Below are positions 1 to 11,154 of a stretch of DNA of 64,000 nucleotides, one piece after another. The notes under the pieces were generated by a model, which did not search any database, had not been told where the DNA came from, and saw only the letters and a program-made list of their open reading frames with translations. A program made the translations under genes and the position numbers. The stretch is from Anomaloglossus baeobatrachus (Eukaryota > Chordata > Amphibia > Anura > Aromobatidae), in contig NC_134356.1 of the NCBI RefSeq assembly GCF_048569485.1, positions 534,080,556 to 534,144,555 of the forward strand, in the 5' to 3' direction. The stretch's first letter is position 1. Every line of letters starts with the position of its first letter.

Positions 1-208
1 GGGGCAGCATCAGGGCCAGGTTGCTTGGGTGGGAGAGAGCGGAAACCGTAACCGTAAACCGTTAGTAACGTTTAAGAAATGTGCCTCCCGTTGTGGGCTG
101 ATGTCATAATTTGTATTATGTTACCGTTTTCTTTTTATATAATTGCAGAAAATAAAACCGGTGTTGGACGGGCAGCCCGCGGACGGTCTGCATTTTGCTA
201 AGGGGGAA
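1..208 (+). mobile_element. 3' internal end of an LTR retrotransposon entering from the left edge
   Basis: This stretch precedes a clear LTR start and ends in a purine run (AAGGGGGAA) directly against TGTGACG, the expected arrangement of a polypurine tract and a 3' LTR. The rest is short non-coding-looking sequence without a recognisable domain. The body of the element, with its gag-pol region and 5' LTR, lies outside the window, so its completeness cannot be judged. Family assignment to Ty3/gypsy is inferred from the related LTRs in the window that show 4-bp target duplications. Confidence 0.6.
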
Positions 209-1519
209 TGTGACGCCCTGGGCAAGCCAGGGGTCACAGGTCATCACACCACCACACCCTACACCCCAATTAGGAACACCAAGGCTACTAAAATCCTTGT
301 TGCCTTCCTCCAGGGGCTGATGTTCACACCAGGGGGTGGGCCAGGCGGTTGGCTCCGCCCACTGAGGAGTACACAGCCCTGGAGGTGGGAAGAACCAGGC
401 AGTTTAGCTCAGGCAGAGCTGGAGTGAAGAACAGAGTTTAGCTCAGGCAGAGCTTGAGTGAGGAAGCAAGATAGGGTTTGGACAAGAAGGAGTAAACAGT
501 GTGAAGAACAGAGTTAAGCTAAGTGAAGTGAAAGTGAAGTAGTAGTGGAGCAAAGAAGAAAAGGAGTAAAAAGTGAGAGTAGTAAAGCCTGAAGTTGGTC
601 CGGCTGTGTGCAGGACAGTGTCAGCAAGGTCAGCAACGGCGGTGACAGTCTGGAGGGGGTCTGCTCGGAGGTTGCTGGAAGGACCGCGGACGGGTAGTGG
701 CCCGGCGGTATGGAGCAGTATACGAAGAACAGTCAGCACCAGGGCAGGGGCCTCTCGGACCCCGGCAAGGCTAGGAGTCGCTGTAAATTTGCCAAATCCG
801 TCAGTGAAGGGGACGTCTGTCTCCAAACAACCAAGTCCCGATTGAAGGCAACAGTCCGACCGTTACAGAGAGACACCGCCACCGCCAGGGCACCAGTTTC
901 TCAGGGCCAGCGCCTGCGGGCAAAGTAGGGCTCCACCGGCCCATATCCAAGCCGGGGAGTGGGTTACCGGTGGGAACCCATCGCTACCAACACAGAAACA
1001 TAGGTGCAGGACAGAGTGACCGTCACCGTCACCTACTGGGAGAGCAAGTGCAGCCGTCCGTGGGAACCGTCTTTCCAGACGTGTGTTTTACCGAGAACTG
1101 TGTCACCGTCTCAGGCTGAGTGAGTACCACAGTGCCGCAAGGCACAGCGCTGCCCCCGCGTCCCTGCGCTCACCAAGCCCTGCATCTCCCAACCCATCAC
1201 TGGGCCCCGGGATCACCAACCCCTACCCACGGAGGGGCAACACAACAACTGGCTGCTCCATACCATCCTTCCCGGGATCCCCATACAGAGCAGCGGTGGT
1301 GCTAACAAATCACCACAGCCGTGGGTGGCGTCACGGACAATAAACAATCCCCACACCCAAACAACCCCCTTTTCACTCACGGGCGAGGAGCGCCGCTCGA
1401 GTCCCTGGGATCCGGCCCATCGCTCGAGCCACCGAGCAGCGGCGGCAGCAGGCCGCAAGTGCCAGCCGGACCCGAGCAGCAGAAGGGAGAGCGCGGCGTC
1501 CCCTCCTCCGCCTGCGACA
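209..1519 (+). mobile_element. 3' LTR, Ty3/gypsy-like, about 1.3 kb
   Basis: The LTR starts TGTGACGCCC just after a polypurine tract and ends CTGCGACA. It is related along most of its length to the LTRs at 26745-27968 (opposite strand) and 41275-42469. Its first 35 bases form a stem-loop (GTGAC pairing GTCAC, CCCTGG pairing CCAGGG). Near its 3' side is the shared core GGGTGGCGTCACGGAC (around 1322). It abuts the 21-bp minisatellite, so the element probably landed in or beside that array. Its left target duplication is outside the window. Confidence 0.7.
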
Positions 1520-2330
1520 GAGACATGATGCCACGATGGAGAGACATGAGGCCAGGATGGAGAGACACGAGGCCAGGATGGAGAGACATGAGGCCAGAAT
1601 GGAAAGACATGAGGCGAGGATGGAGAGACCTGGGGCCAGGATGGAGAGACCTGAGGCCAGGATGGAGAGACATGAGGCCAGGATGGAGAGACATGAGGCC
1701 AGGATGGAGAGACATGAGGTCAGGATGGAGAGATATGAGGCCAGGATGGAGAGGCATGGGGTCAGGATGGAGAGACATGGGACCAGAATGAGAGATATGA
1801 GGCCAGGCTGGAGAGCCATGAGGCCAGGATGGAGAGACATGAGGCCAGGATAGAGAGGCATGAGGTCAAGATGAAGAGATATAGGGCCAGAATGGAGAGA
1901 CATGAGGTCAGGATGGAGAGGCATGAGGCCAGAATGGAAAGACATGAAGCCAGGATGGAGAGGCATGGGGTCAGGATGGAGAGACATGGGGATCAGAATG
2001 GAGAGACATGAGGCCAGGATGGAGAGACATGAAGCCAGGATGGAGAGACATGGGGTCAGGATCAGAAGACATGAGGCCAGGATGGAGAGGCATGGGATCA
2101 AGATGAAGAGATATGGGGCCAGAATGGAGAGACATGGGGCCAGAATGGAGAGACATGGGGCCAGAATGGAGAGACATGGAGCCCAGAATGGAAAGACATG
2201 AGGCCAGGATGGAGAGACATGGGGCCAGGGTGGAGAGACATGGAGCAAGGATATAGAGACATGGAGTCAGGATTGAGAGACATGGGGCCAGAATGTGGGA
2301 GATTATTACAGGAAGGGGCCAGGGTGTGGG
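1520..2330. repeat. 21-bp minisatellite, about 37 units
   Basis: Tandem units of the form GAGACATGAGGCCAGGATGGA repeat with scattered substitutions (AGGCCAG, GGGTCAG and GGGCCAG variants). Because 21 is a multiple of three and stops are rare, the array throws long open frames on both strands; these are low-complexity artefacts. The left edge is the end of the 3' LTR and the right edge fades near 2330. Confidence 0.9.
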
Positions 2331-3640
2331 ACATTATCACTGTAGGGGCTAATTAAGCTGTGATGCATTTTATTTCTTGAGGATAATGTTTTCAATGGGA
2401 TGGAGGTCCTCTAACTGTGCAAGGTGACACTATGTTGCTTTTTTTCTTCATCCAGAGTAGTGGAGAACACAAGGAAAAAGTGGGGAATATGCTCTGGAAG
2501 AAACCAGCTATAGATAACTTGTGTTATTTTCTGCAGAGACGTGTCCTGGCTGAAAGAAGAAAAGCAAAGCTGAATTAGTTAAACTAGAGACGCCACAGGT
2601 AACTCATTGAATTAAACTATATGCTGTGTATAATGTCAATGGTCATCACTGTGTTGACTGTACACTATACACTATATTCAGAGCTCCAGTGAATGTCACT
2701 GATGAGGCATTGTACTACCTGTACATTTACACTATGTACAGAATAATGGCACTTATGATAATATTAGCATTGTGGTTTTTTTTTTTTACAAATAATCAGT
2801 ATTGTAGTATTCAGTCAGTATTTGGTGGTAATATGTGCTCTGGTCATGGTGTCCCGGTATTTGTCCCTTTTTATGTGGTATTATTTGGTCACTATGCGGT
2901 GTTAATATGTGGTCCAACCAAGGTGTGACAGTATTTGTCCCTTATATGTGGTATTATTGTTTTGTTTTGTTTTTTTAAATATATGTGACACATTCCCTTA
3001 AAGAAAAATAAATAAAAATATTCCAAAAAATAGCATTGGATATTTTAAGAATACTCTACCAAAAGAGTATACCTTGTTGTGATGGCAGGCTTATAAAATA
3101 TTTTGGCCAAAACAAGAGCTGATGGCTATGTATGTGATATGGTGTTTGACGGCAACTGTTAATGTGTAGTTGGTAAGGACATGATGCAGAAGTGGAGCTT
3201 TTCCAAGAGTGGGCAGTGGGACTGTGGAAGGTTTGAGCGGTGGCGGCGGAACTGGGGTGGAGCCTGGGCGGGGTTTCAATGGGGCCTGGAAATTTTGCCA
3301 GTATGGGACCCTAAAATACCTGCCGGCAAACCTGGTCAAATGTATCAGAGACTGGATTCAGGATGAATATTTGCGCATTCATATTGAGATTGAGGACAAT
3401 CATCAGAATTAGCTATCTAAGCAGCACATCATCCCCATGCAGTCTAGTTTATCACTTGTGCGGCCCTGCCCAACCCATATAGTCATATATTCTATATCTC
3501 AATAAATGTCTATCTTCTGCCATGTCTTAATGTGCAACAGAGCAAAACACAAACTTTTATGATATAGCCAGATTAAAAAATGGTTATATCACAAGTTTAT
3601 TTTCCTCTTCATATAATCCTATTATATACATATTATACAC
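2331..3640. other. AT-rich stretch without recognised genes
   Basis: No coding sequence or known element end is visible. A degenerate tandem repeat of roughly 50 bp (core GTATTTGTCCCTT...ATGTGGTATTATT) occupies about 2810-2960. Around 3180-3320 is a GC-richer patch with GGGGTGGAGCC-type motifs. Nothing else can be supported. Confidence 0.5.
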
Positions 3641-3727
3641 TAGAAGGTGGCCCGATTCTACGCATCGGGTATTCTAGAATTTAAGTATTGTGTAGTTAAT
3701 GTATGATTTTTGTTACATATATATATA

Positions 3728-5375
3728 CAGTTAGGTCCAGAAATATTTGGACAGTGACACAATTTTCGCGAGTTGGGCTCTGCATGCCACCACATTGGAT
3801 TTGAAATGAAATCTCTACAACAGAATTTAAGTGCAGATTGTAACGTTTAATTTGAAGGTTTGAACAAAAATATCTGATAGAAATTGTAGGAATTGTACAC
3901 ATTTCTTTACAAACACTCCACATTTTAGGAGGTCAAAAGTAATTGGACAAATAAACCAAACCCAAACAAAATATTTTTATTTTCAATATTTTGTTGCGAA
4001 TCCTTTGGAGGCAATCACTGCCTTAAGTCTGGAACCCATGGACATCACCAAACGCTGGGTTTCCTCCTTCTTAATGCTTTGCCAGGCCTTTACAGCCGCA
4101 GCCTTCAGGTCTTGCTTGTTTGTGGATCTTTCCGTCTTAAGTCTGGATTTGAGCAAGTGAAATGCATGCTCAATTGGGTTAAGATCTGGTGATTGACTTG
4201 GCCATTGCAAAATGTTCCACTTTTTTGCACTCATGAACTCCTGGGTAGCTTTGGCTGTATGCTTGGGGTCATTGTCCATCTGTACTATGAAGCGCCGTCC
4301 GATCAACTTTGCGGCATTTGGCTGAATCTGGGCTGAAAGTATATCCCGGTACTCTTCAGAATTCATCCGGCTACTCTTGTCTGCTGTTATGTCATCAATA
4401 ACACAAGTGACCCAGTGCCATTGAAAGCCATGCATGCCCATACCATCACGTTGCCTCCACCATGTTTTACAGAGGATGTGGTATGCCTTGGATCATGTGC
4501 CGTTCCCTTTGTTCTCCAAACTTTTTTCTTCCCATCATTCTGGTACAGGTTGATCTTTGTCTCATCTGTCCATAGAATACTTTTCTAGAACTGAGCTGGC
4601 TTCATGAGGTGTTTTTCAGCAAATTTAACTCTGGCCTGTCTATTTTTGGAATTGATGAATGGTTTGCATCTAGATGTGAACCCTTTGTATTTACTTTCAT
4701 GGAGTCTTCTCTTTACTGTTGACTTAGAGACAGATACACCTACTTCACTGAGAGTGTTCTGGACTTCAGTTGATGTTGTGAACGGGTTCTTCTTCACCAA
4801 AGAAAGTATGCGGCGATCATCCACCACTGTTGTCATCCGTGGACGCCCAGGCCTTTTTGCGTTCCCAAGCTCACCAGTTAATTCCTTTTTTCTCAGAATG
4901 TACCCGACTGTTGATTTTGCTACTCCAAGCATGTCTGCTATCTCTCTGATGGATTTTTTCTTTTTTTTCCGCCTCAGGATGTTCTGCTTCACCTCAATTG
5001 AGAGTTCCTTAGACCGCATGTTATCTGGTCACAGCAACAGCTTCCAAATGCAAAACCACACACCTGTAATCAACCCCAGACCTTTTAACTACTTCATTGA
5101 TTACAGGTTAACGAGGGAGATGCCTACAGAGTTAATTGCAGCCCTTAGAGTCCCTTGTCCAATTACTTTTGGTCCCTTGAAAAAGAGGAGGCTATGCCTT
5201 ACAGAGCTATGATTCCTAAACCCTTTCTCCGATTTGGATGTGAAAACTCTCATATTGCAGCTGGGAGTGTGCACTTTCAGCCCATATTATATATATAATT
5301 GTATTTCTGAACATGTTTTTGTAAACAGCTAAAATAACAAAACTTGTGTCACTGTCCAAATATTTCTGGACCTAA

Positions 5376-5378
<3 letters not shown>
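3728..5378 (-). mobile_element. Tc1-like DNA transposon, copy A (broken)
   Basis: The termini are inverted repeats starting CAGTTAGGTCCAGAAATATT, flanked on both sides by TA. The length is 1651 bp. The other composite repeat copy, near 28310, has TATATATTAGATGTTG at the equivalent point with no transposon, so it serves as a paralogous empty site. The copy is highly similar to the one at 30527-32166 and reads on the opposite strand. Confidence 0.92.
3983..5019 (-). pseudogene. Tc1 transposase pseudogene (copy A)
   Basis: The protein starts MRSKELSIEVKQ at 5019. It has an N-terminal paired-type DNA-binding half with RPGRPR and then a catalytic half. The reading frame is closed by a TAG where the sister copy has TGG (after KPAQF, at 4582-4584). 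A one-base loss near 4408 (GTGTTATTG against GTGTTTATTG in copy B) then shifts the frame. The second half still shows [10 protein letters not shown] and SPDLNPIEHAF. The N-terminus keeps four residues that copy B lacks (NILRR region). Copy A cannot make full-length transposase. Confidence 0.9.

Positions 5379-5416
<38 letters not shown>
5379..5416. repeat. TA dinucleotide microsatellite at the Tc1 junction
   Basis: A run of TA repeats joins the right terminus of Tc1 copy A to the composite repeat. Tc1 elements insert at TA, so the run may be the original target (a shorter run exists in copy 2) that later expanded. Confidence 0.8.
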
Positions 5417-5799
5417 TGTTGTTGTCTGTAGTTACCAAGTGTTTGTGTAGGGCGCTGTAAATGTTCTGGGTGTTGTCTGGGTGTGGCGGGGGGTGAGAGC
5501 GGTGTTGTATGTGTGTTGCGTGTGTTGCGTTGTTTGTCGAGCGCTGTGTGTCTGTAGCGTTGTGTGTGTGTGTGTTGCGCGGTTTGTGTGGGTGTGGGGT
5601 GTGTGTTTTGGGGGGAGGTATGTTTTGTGCAATGTGTGTGTGTTGCGTGGTATGTGCGTATATTTATGTCTGCCGCGGTGTTTGTGTGTTGGGTGTTGTG
5701 TGTGTGCAGCGTTGTCTGTGTGTGTGGGTGTCTGTGTAGGGCGGTGTTTGTGGTTCCCAGTGTGTGTGGTGTGTTGTGTGTGTGTGTGTGTTGGGGGGA

Positions 5800-6195
5800 G
5801 GTGTGCACCTCCCATCGTGCTCCATCCCCCATGCTGCGCACCCCCCATCGTGCTCCATCCGCCATGCTGCGCACTCCCAAACGTGCTCCATCCGCCATGC
5901 TGCGCACTCCCAAACGTGGTCCATCCGCCATGCTGCGCACTCCCAAATGTGCTCTATCCGCCATGCCGTGCACTCCCAAACGAGCTGCATCCGCCATGCC
6001 GCGCACTCCCAAACGTGCTCCATCCGCCATGCTGCGCACTCCCAAACGTGGTCCATCCGCCTTGCTGCGCACTCCTAAACGTGCTCCATCCGCCATGCTG
6101 CGCACTCCCAAACGTGCTCCATCCCCCATGCTGCGCACTCCCCATCGTGCTCCTTCCCCCATGCTGCGCACCCCCCATCGTGCTCCATCCCCCAT
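5800..6195. repeat. 33-bp minisatellite, about 12 units
   Basis: The units read CATGCTGCGCACTCCCAAAC followed by GTGCTCCATCCGC, with variants that exchange CCCAAACG for CCCCATCG. It lies inside composite repeat copy 1 and is absent from copy 2, which goes straight from TG-rich sequence to the CAGCATCAGCC array. It therefore arose or was lost after the copies separated. Confidence 0.85.
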
Positions 6196-6770
6196 GCTGC
6201 ACCAGCATCAGCCTCTCTGCCCCCAGCATCAGCCTCTCTCCTCCCAGCATCAGCCTCTCTCCTCCCAGCATGAGCCTCTCTCCTCCCAGCATCAGCCTCT
6301 CTCCTCCCAGCATCAGCCTCTCTGTCCCCAGCATCAGCCTCTCTGTCCCCAGCATCAGCCTCTCTGTCCCCAGCATCAGCCTCTCTCCTCCCAGCCTCAG
6401 CCTCCCCCAGCATCAGCCTCTCTTCTCTCAGCCTCCCCCCTCCCAGCCTCCCTCCTCCCAGCCTCCCCCAGCATCAGCCTCCCCCTCCCAGCCTCCCCCA
6501 GCATCAGCCTCTCTCCTCCCAGCCTCCCCCAGCATCAGCCTCTCTCCTCTCGGCCTCCCCAGCATCAGCCTACACCCTCCCAGCCTCCCCCAGCATCAGC
6601 CTACCCCAGCATCAGCCTACCCCAGCATCAGCCTACACCCTCCCAGCCTCCCCCAGCATCAACCTACCCCAGCATCAGCCTACCCCAGCATCAGCCTCTC
6701 TCCTCCCAGCCTCCCCCAGCATCAGCCTCCCCCTCCCAGCCTCTCTCCTCCCAGCCTCCCCCAGCACGCC
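6196..6770. repeat. CAGCATCAGCC minisatellite
   Basis: Irregular tandem units of about 15-24 bp built from CAGCATCAGCCTCTCTCCTC and CCCAGCCTCCC. The same unit fills 28735-30115 of copy 2, so this array is an original part of the composite repeat. Open frames through it (Ser/Pro/Gln/His-rich) are artefacts. Confidence 0.85.
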
Positions 6771-6779
6771 GTGCTCCTC

Positions 6780-7090
6780 TGCCGACACTCACAGATCTGA
6801 TCGCATACACTCACACACACACACTCACACATCAGAACACACTCACACACCTCCGATCGCATACACTCACACACACACTGACGATATCGCACATACGCGC
6901 TCACACTCACAACATCCGGAGATACCACATGCTTCTGGCCATGTGATCCTCCGGCAGGTCCTAGAAGGTCACTCCACAGTATCGCCACCGAGAAGCAAGC
7001 GATATCCCAGGATGTTGTGAGTGTGTGGATGCGATGTGATGTGTGTGTGAGAGTGAGTGTGATCTGATGTGTGTGCGTGTGTATGTTCCG
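6780..7090. repeat. Inverted repeat with CA/TG arms
   Basis: CACTCACAACATCC near 6901-6917 is mirrored by GGATGTTGTGAGTG near 7011-7024, and flanking CACACA runs (6800-6880) face TGTGTG runs (7020-7085). The core between the arms is about 100 bases. Copy 2 of the composite repeat lacks this segment. Confidence 0.6.
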
Positions 7091-7304
7091 CCGCTGCAGG
7101 ACCTTGATGCGCTGGTAACTATGCTACCATGGTTACCAGCGTATCCCGTCCCCCGCTCGCACGGGAGCCCACACCAGCATACGGCGGCAACCCCAGCAAT
7201 ACGAGGGTATGTGTCGGCTGGGTTGGCGGCGTACGCTGATGTGGGCTCCCGGGGGTACAGTACTCACCTGGGAGTCGTGGCTCCGTGTCGGTTCGGGGAA
7301 TGCG

Positions 7305-7520
7305 TGCGGGGGGCGGGGCCAGAGCGAGCGTGCATTGCGTGAGGGGGGCGGGGCGTGGCCGAGTTGCCAATGCGTGCAGGGTGCCGGGGCGAGAAGCCAA
7401 TCCGTGTGGGGGGCGGAGCCTGGGCAAGCGGCCGGCCAATCCGTGTGCGGGCGGAGCCTGGGCGAGCGGCCAATCCGTGCGGGGGGGTGGGGCCATGGCG
7501 AGCCCAGCGGCCAATCAGCT
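7305..7520 (+). promoter_or_regulatory. Tandem GC-box / CCAAT-box modules (copy 1)
   Basis: Five CCAAT motifs (7367, 7397, 7436, 7470, 7511), most inside GGCCAATC, alternate with GC boxes of the form GGGCGGGGCC or GGGCGGAGCC (7311, about 7345, 7411, 7449). GC boxes are Sp-family sites and CCAAT is an NF-Y site, so the arrangement is promoter-like. The block is a degenerate ~35-bp tandem repeat. It is conserved with the same five CCAAT motifs in copy 2. Actual promoter activity is inference. Confidence 0.5.
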
Positions 7521-7554
7521 TTGTGTCACCGTAAGGACACAATTTTGGAGCAAA

Positions 7555-7580
7555 ACAGACAGACAGACAGACAGACAGAA
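7555..7580. repeat. GACA microsatellite tail
   Basis: A short (GACA)n run directly follows GGACACAATTTTGGAGC. The same context and tail occur at the end of copy 2, marking the 3' boundary of the composite repeat. Confidence 0.8.
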
Positions 7581-7590
7581 TATTATACAT

Positions 7591-8725
7591 AGGAAGGTAT
7601 AATAAAACTGAGATTGTGTTTTGGTATAACTCATGATTACACAAAAGTAAATCTATTCAGTTACCATATGTTTATTCAATGGATTATCACTGTGTACAAA
7701 TAAAAGTTCAACTCTGCTACTTCTGTATATGTACAATAAGGTTTAAATACATTTAAATTGATACGATTATTGAAATACACATCCAAAACCTATGTGACAG
7801 CGTGGTGATGTGCTATGCATAGTTATGGTGTATTAATAAGACAAGTGATGAGGACTGAGTGAATAGAGTCTTTATCAGGCCAACATCCCATATAATTACA
7901 TCTGTATAGATTCTTCATTCCAACAGACGTCTCTTTATGTTCTTCATATCAGAGATAATTGCTTGTCATGCTATCCTCAGAATACACAACTGTGTTTCAT
8001 GTATAAATATCCAGAGAAATATTTGAATTGTGCAGCTTTGTATATGACAATGTGCAGCGCTGAGAAATAATAAATCACAGAACATAAGTGCTTCATATAT
8101 GATATTCATTTTATCATTAACTTGAGAAATGCTTTTATGTAAAGGCACATTGCATGGGAGAAATATGAGCAACAATGAACAATCCTATTTTATCATGTGG
8201 CATTGGGTTCTAAATTAGATTAGATCTCTTAAAATGACTGGGCAACTATACATTTAAGTAACTTTTCAGCACGACCTATCATCTGTATGTACTTGAGGAA
8301 TAACACAATTCCTAGTTACTATTTGTCACTAGTTTTCCCCTCTGTTGATTCTATCTCTAATTTGCTGTTGACTCTGAGCTAGTGGGGGACAAGTTGCTGC
8401 TACCATGCCTGGTGCACTCTAGCCACTTAATAAGAAGGGTCCCTGCACCTTTTTCCATTGCCAGCACAAAAACAAGAGCCGCAACATTGAAGATACTATG
8501 CACCAGTACTGAGCAGTATAGCTGTGTTTCCAGCTCTGGGGTGAGATAGATTACATGCTAGACAAGCTTCAGCTTCATTCTGGTTTTCTGACAAGGTCAG
8601 TGCATCTTCATGATCCTCACACCTCCTCCCCCATCCCATCTCCTTATACTTCCATATGCAGTGTAACGTTACACCTCACTGTACTGTCAGTCCATCTTGT
8701 GTTTAGCAAGACAGAGCTGAGATTT
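7591..8725. other. Unassigned AT-rich sequence
   Basis: I see no reading frame with family resemblance, no terminal inverted repeats and no tandem array here. It may be old single-copy or decayed repeat sequence. Confidence 0.4.
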
Positions 8726-8729
8726 TTAA

Positions 8730-10210
8730 AGGGACCCAACCAGCAGGATTTTCCCATATAAAGTAAAGGCAGTGCCATACTGGCACTAGCATGGTGAATC
8801 AAATCATACCTTCAGCTTCGCGACTGTATGTTTGATTGCCAAAGAAAACATTCTCAAAGTTTCAGAAATTAGTGTATTGCTTGAGTGGTATGTGGAACGG
8901 GGCGGGCCTTTGAGGGTCACGTCCTCTGTATGTATATGTAGCGCCCCGTGGGGTAGGTGTTTTAACCTACTCGTTGCCGGGCCGGGGGTGCAGATCCTCT
9001 GCGTTGTCATGGGGTGGCCTGTCCCAGTTTCGTTACCCTGAGGCGCACAGGAAGGAGGGTTGTAGGGTGGCAGGGAGGATGGAGGTAGCAGTTGGAGGTT
9101 AGGAAAGTCTATTAGATGATCGTAACGCTACCTGTGGTATGCGGCCAGGGATGGGGACAAGCGCTGCAGGGTCTCTCACCGGGGGAGATGATGAATGCAG
9201 CCGGGATGGTGTTGCTCCCCACAGGCGGAGCGGGATTACCCCAGAGAGGATGACGGGGGTGGTAGTGGTAGTCCCTGTTGGCGCCGCGGTGCTGGGTGAT
9301 GGCGTCTATAAAGGAGAGGCAGAGACAGGGGCTGCGGTTCCAGGTCTTTTGGTCTTTTTACTCACAGATAGTTCAGGCGACCGTGTTGAATGCCCTGGCC
9401 TACAGAGCTGCTTGTGGCACATCCGCTCTGCTCTGTCTGAAGCTGTTCTCCTCCTGTTGTAGTTGAGTTGTGTGTTCTGAGCTGTTGCCCCCAGCCGCTG
9501 CCACCGGCTGGTTCATTACTCTCACTACGTCAACCTGCTCCTTCCACTGTGTGCTTCTGACTCCCCCTAGTGGTTGCTACTCTCTGACCCTGAGTCTCCG
9601 ATTCCAGTGGATCAGGGAGCCCCTGGTGCGGTGATGTCCAGTAAACCCACGACTGTAGTGACCCCCTACTGTGATTTGACCCTGGCCCAGTCCCCATTGG
9701 GGAGGGCAACCCACTGATTGTATGTTTGTGTAGGTGTAAACCGGCATCGACCTCCCCTGGACCCGGGATAAGTACTACACCCTAATGGGGGTGCAGTACC
9801 CTGTGGCGCCCGAAGCCACAGAGGCGCCACATATATAATCCTCCTCCTGCGTCCTCCTGGCTTGCCCCCTTTCCTTTATTTAAAGTTCACACTGCGCCGC
9901 CATTACTGATGTTGGCGGTGCATGCACATTGCTATTGTGATGTTATCTTCAATAAAATGGCGATCGAGTCAGTGTGTACCACAATCTCTGGCAGCATTTT
10001 TTGGACACTGTGTAAACAAATATAAGCTGCAGGGGCGCATGTGCAGATCAAATAAAAAAAATGTGATCTGCGCATGCGCCAATGCCACTTGTATTAAGCA
10101 TTGGAGAGAAGGGCTGACTCATAAGGGAGGAAGGCAAATTTCTCTGTTCTTTCTGAACTTGATTTATTCAACATTTGTTGTCTCAGGTTGTTTGTCAGAT
10201 CTATTATATG
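8730..10210. mobile_element. T2-type TTAA MITE, left end and body, interrupted by an LTR
   Basis: TTAA (8726-8729) is followed by AGGGACCCAACCAGCAGG, the start shared by T2/Kolobok-type elements of frogs. The body continues to the LTR at 8937 and resumes after 9831. A matching right terminus is not clear, so the right boundary is only approximate. Confidence 0.45.
8937..9831 (-). mobile_element. Solo LTR, gypsy-like, 895 bp
   Basis: On the minus strand it starts TGTGGCGCCTCTG with a terminal stem (GTGGCGCC pairing GGCGCCAC) and ends GGGCGCTACA. TATA flanks both sides (8933-8936 and 9832-9835), fitting a 4-bp target duplication, although that sequence is low in complexity. It is related to the minus-strand LTR at 14537-16519. 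No internal region is attached, so it is a recombined solo LTR. Confidence 0.7.
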
Positions 10211-11154
10211 TTTGCTAAAAGGGTATAATGACATACTGTAGTAATGGTGCAGGAAGCTACGACTACTGTGTCCACTACTGGACTATTCTATAATAATTGC
10301 CGCAGTGTTTAATATAAACATAAAATAATATACGCTTATGTGTCGCCCGGGGACCAGGGGGTACTCAGATCCGGGCCACGGGGTCACTTCTGTGGGTATC
10401 ACGGTGGCGTGACCCAGTCTGTGATCCCAGGCTCCACAGTAAAAGGGGGTTTGTTAAGGGAGATTGTCTGTGACGCCACCCACGGTTGTGGTGATTGTGG
10501 GCACCACCGCTGCTCTTTATGGGGATCCCGGGAGCGGTGACAGGGAGCAGCTTAGTTGTTATTTCTCCCCTCCGTGGGTAGGGGGCTGGTTGTCCCGGGG
10601 CCCGGTGATGGGATAAGCAGGGAGCAGGGCGCAGTGCTGCGGTGCGGTGCCCGAGGGCACGGGCGTACTCACAAGTATTGCACACAGAGTCACTGGTAAA
10701 CTAGGAATTGCCGGTGTCCGCAGCCTTCGGTACGGGGGTGTTAGTGTCCCACACACGGTGCAGCAGCTCCTGTTCTTTCCCTGCAGCCAGGTGCCTTTCT
10801 CTCCACTCTCTTCCTCTTTCTCCTCAGCCGGGAACGGGGAATCCACTCCCCTGCAGTGATCCGGGTCACCCTAGGTACCGTCGGGCCACTACCCTGCTCC
10901 GGCTACCACTGGCCCCTTCCTCACTGCAGCCTGTCCCGGCCCTTTCGGAGCACGCTTCACTATCAGCCTGGGAGCTACAACTCCAGACTCCTCTTCTGTC
11001 TGTCTCTCCAAACACTCTGCTCCAGCCCCTCCCCAATGCTCTGCTTTTCTCTTACCCTGGGGGATGTGGTTTGTCCTGCTGCACCGGTGTGAGATCAGAT
11101 TACCAAGGAGGATTAACTCTTTCTGTGACAACCTGGCTTTGCCAGGGCATCACA

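Larger units (their letters stand above)
3641..7590 (+). repeat. Composite interspersed repeat, copy 1 (hairpin head, minisatellites, GC/CCAAT block, GACA tail)
   Basis: It begins with ACTAGAAGGTGGCCCGATTC and a small self-complementary head (TTCTA...CCCGAT pairing ATCGGG...TAGAA). It then runs through a TG-rich stretch (5417-5800), two minisatellites (5800-6770), an inverted repeat, a GC-rich block and a GACA microsatellite tail. The same order recurs at 28231-30475. Copy 1 is split by a Tc1 element; without it the repeat is about 2.3 kb. I cannot assign it to a class. The fixed head and simple-sequence tail resemble a retroposon more than a TIR transposon, but that is inference. Confidence 0.65.

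Noticed and set aside
1373-2248. Long frames on both strands across 1373-2248
   Set aside because: They come from the 21-bp minisatellite, whose period is a multiple of three. No conserved domain.
9290-9320. TATA-like CTATAAAG as a plus-strand promoter
   Set aside because: It lies antisense to the orientation of the surrounding LTR and no transcript evidence exists; probably chance.
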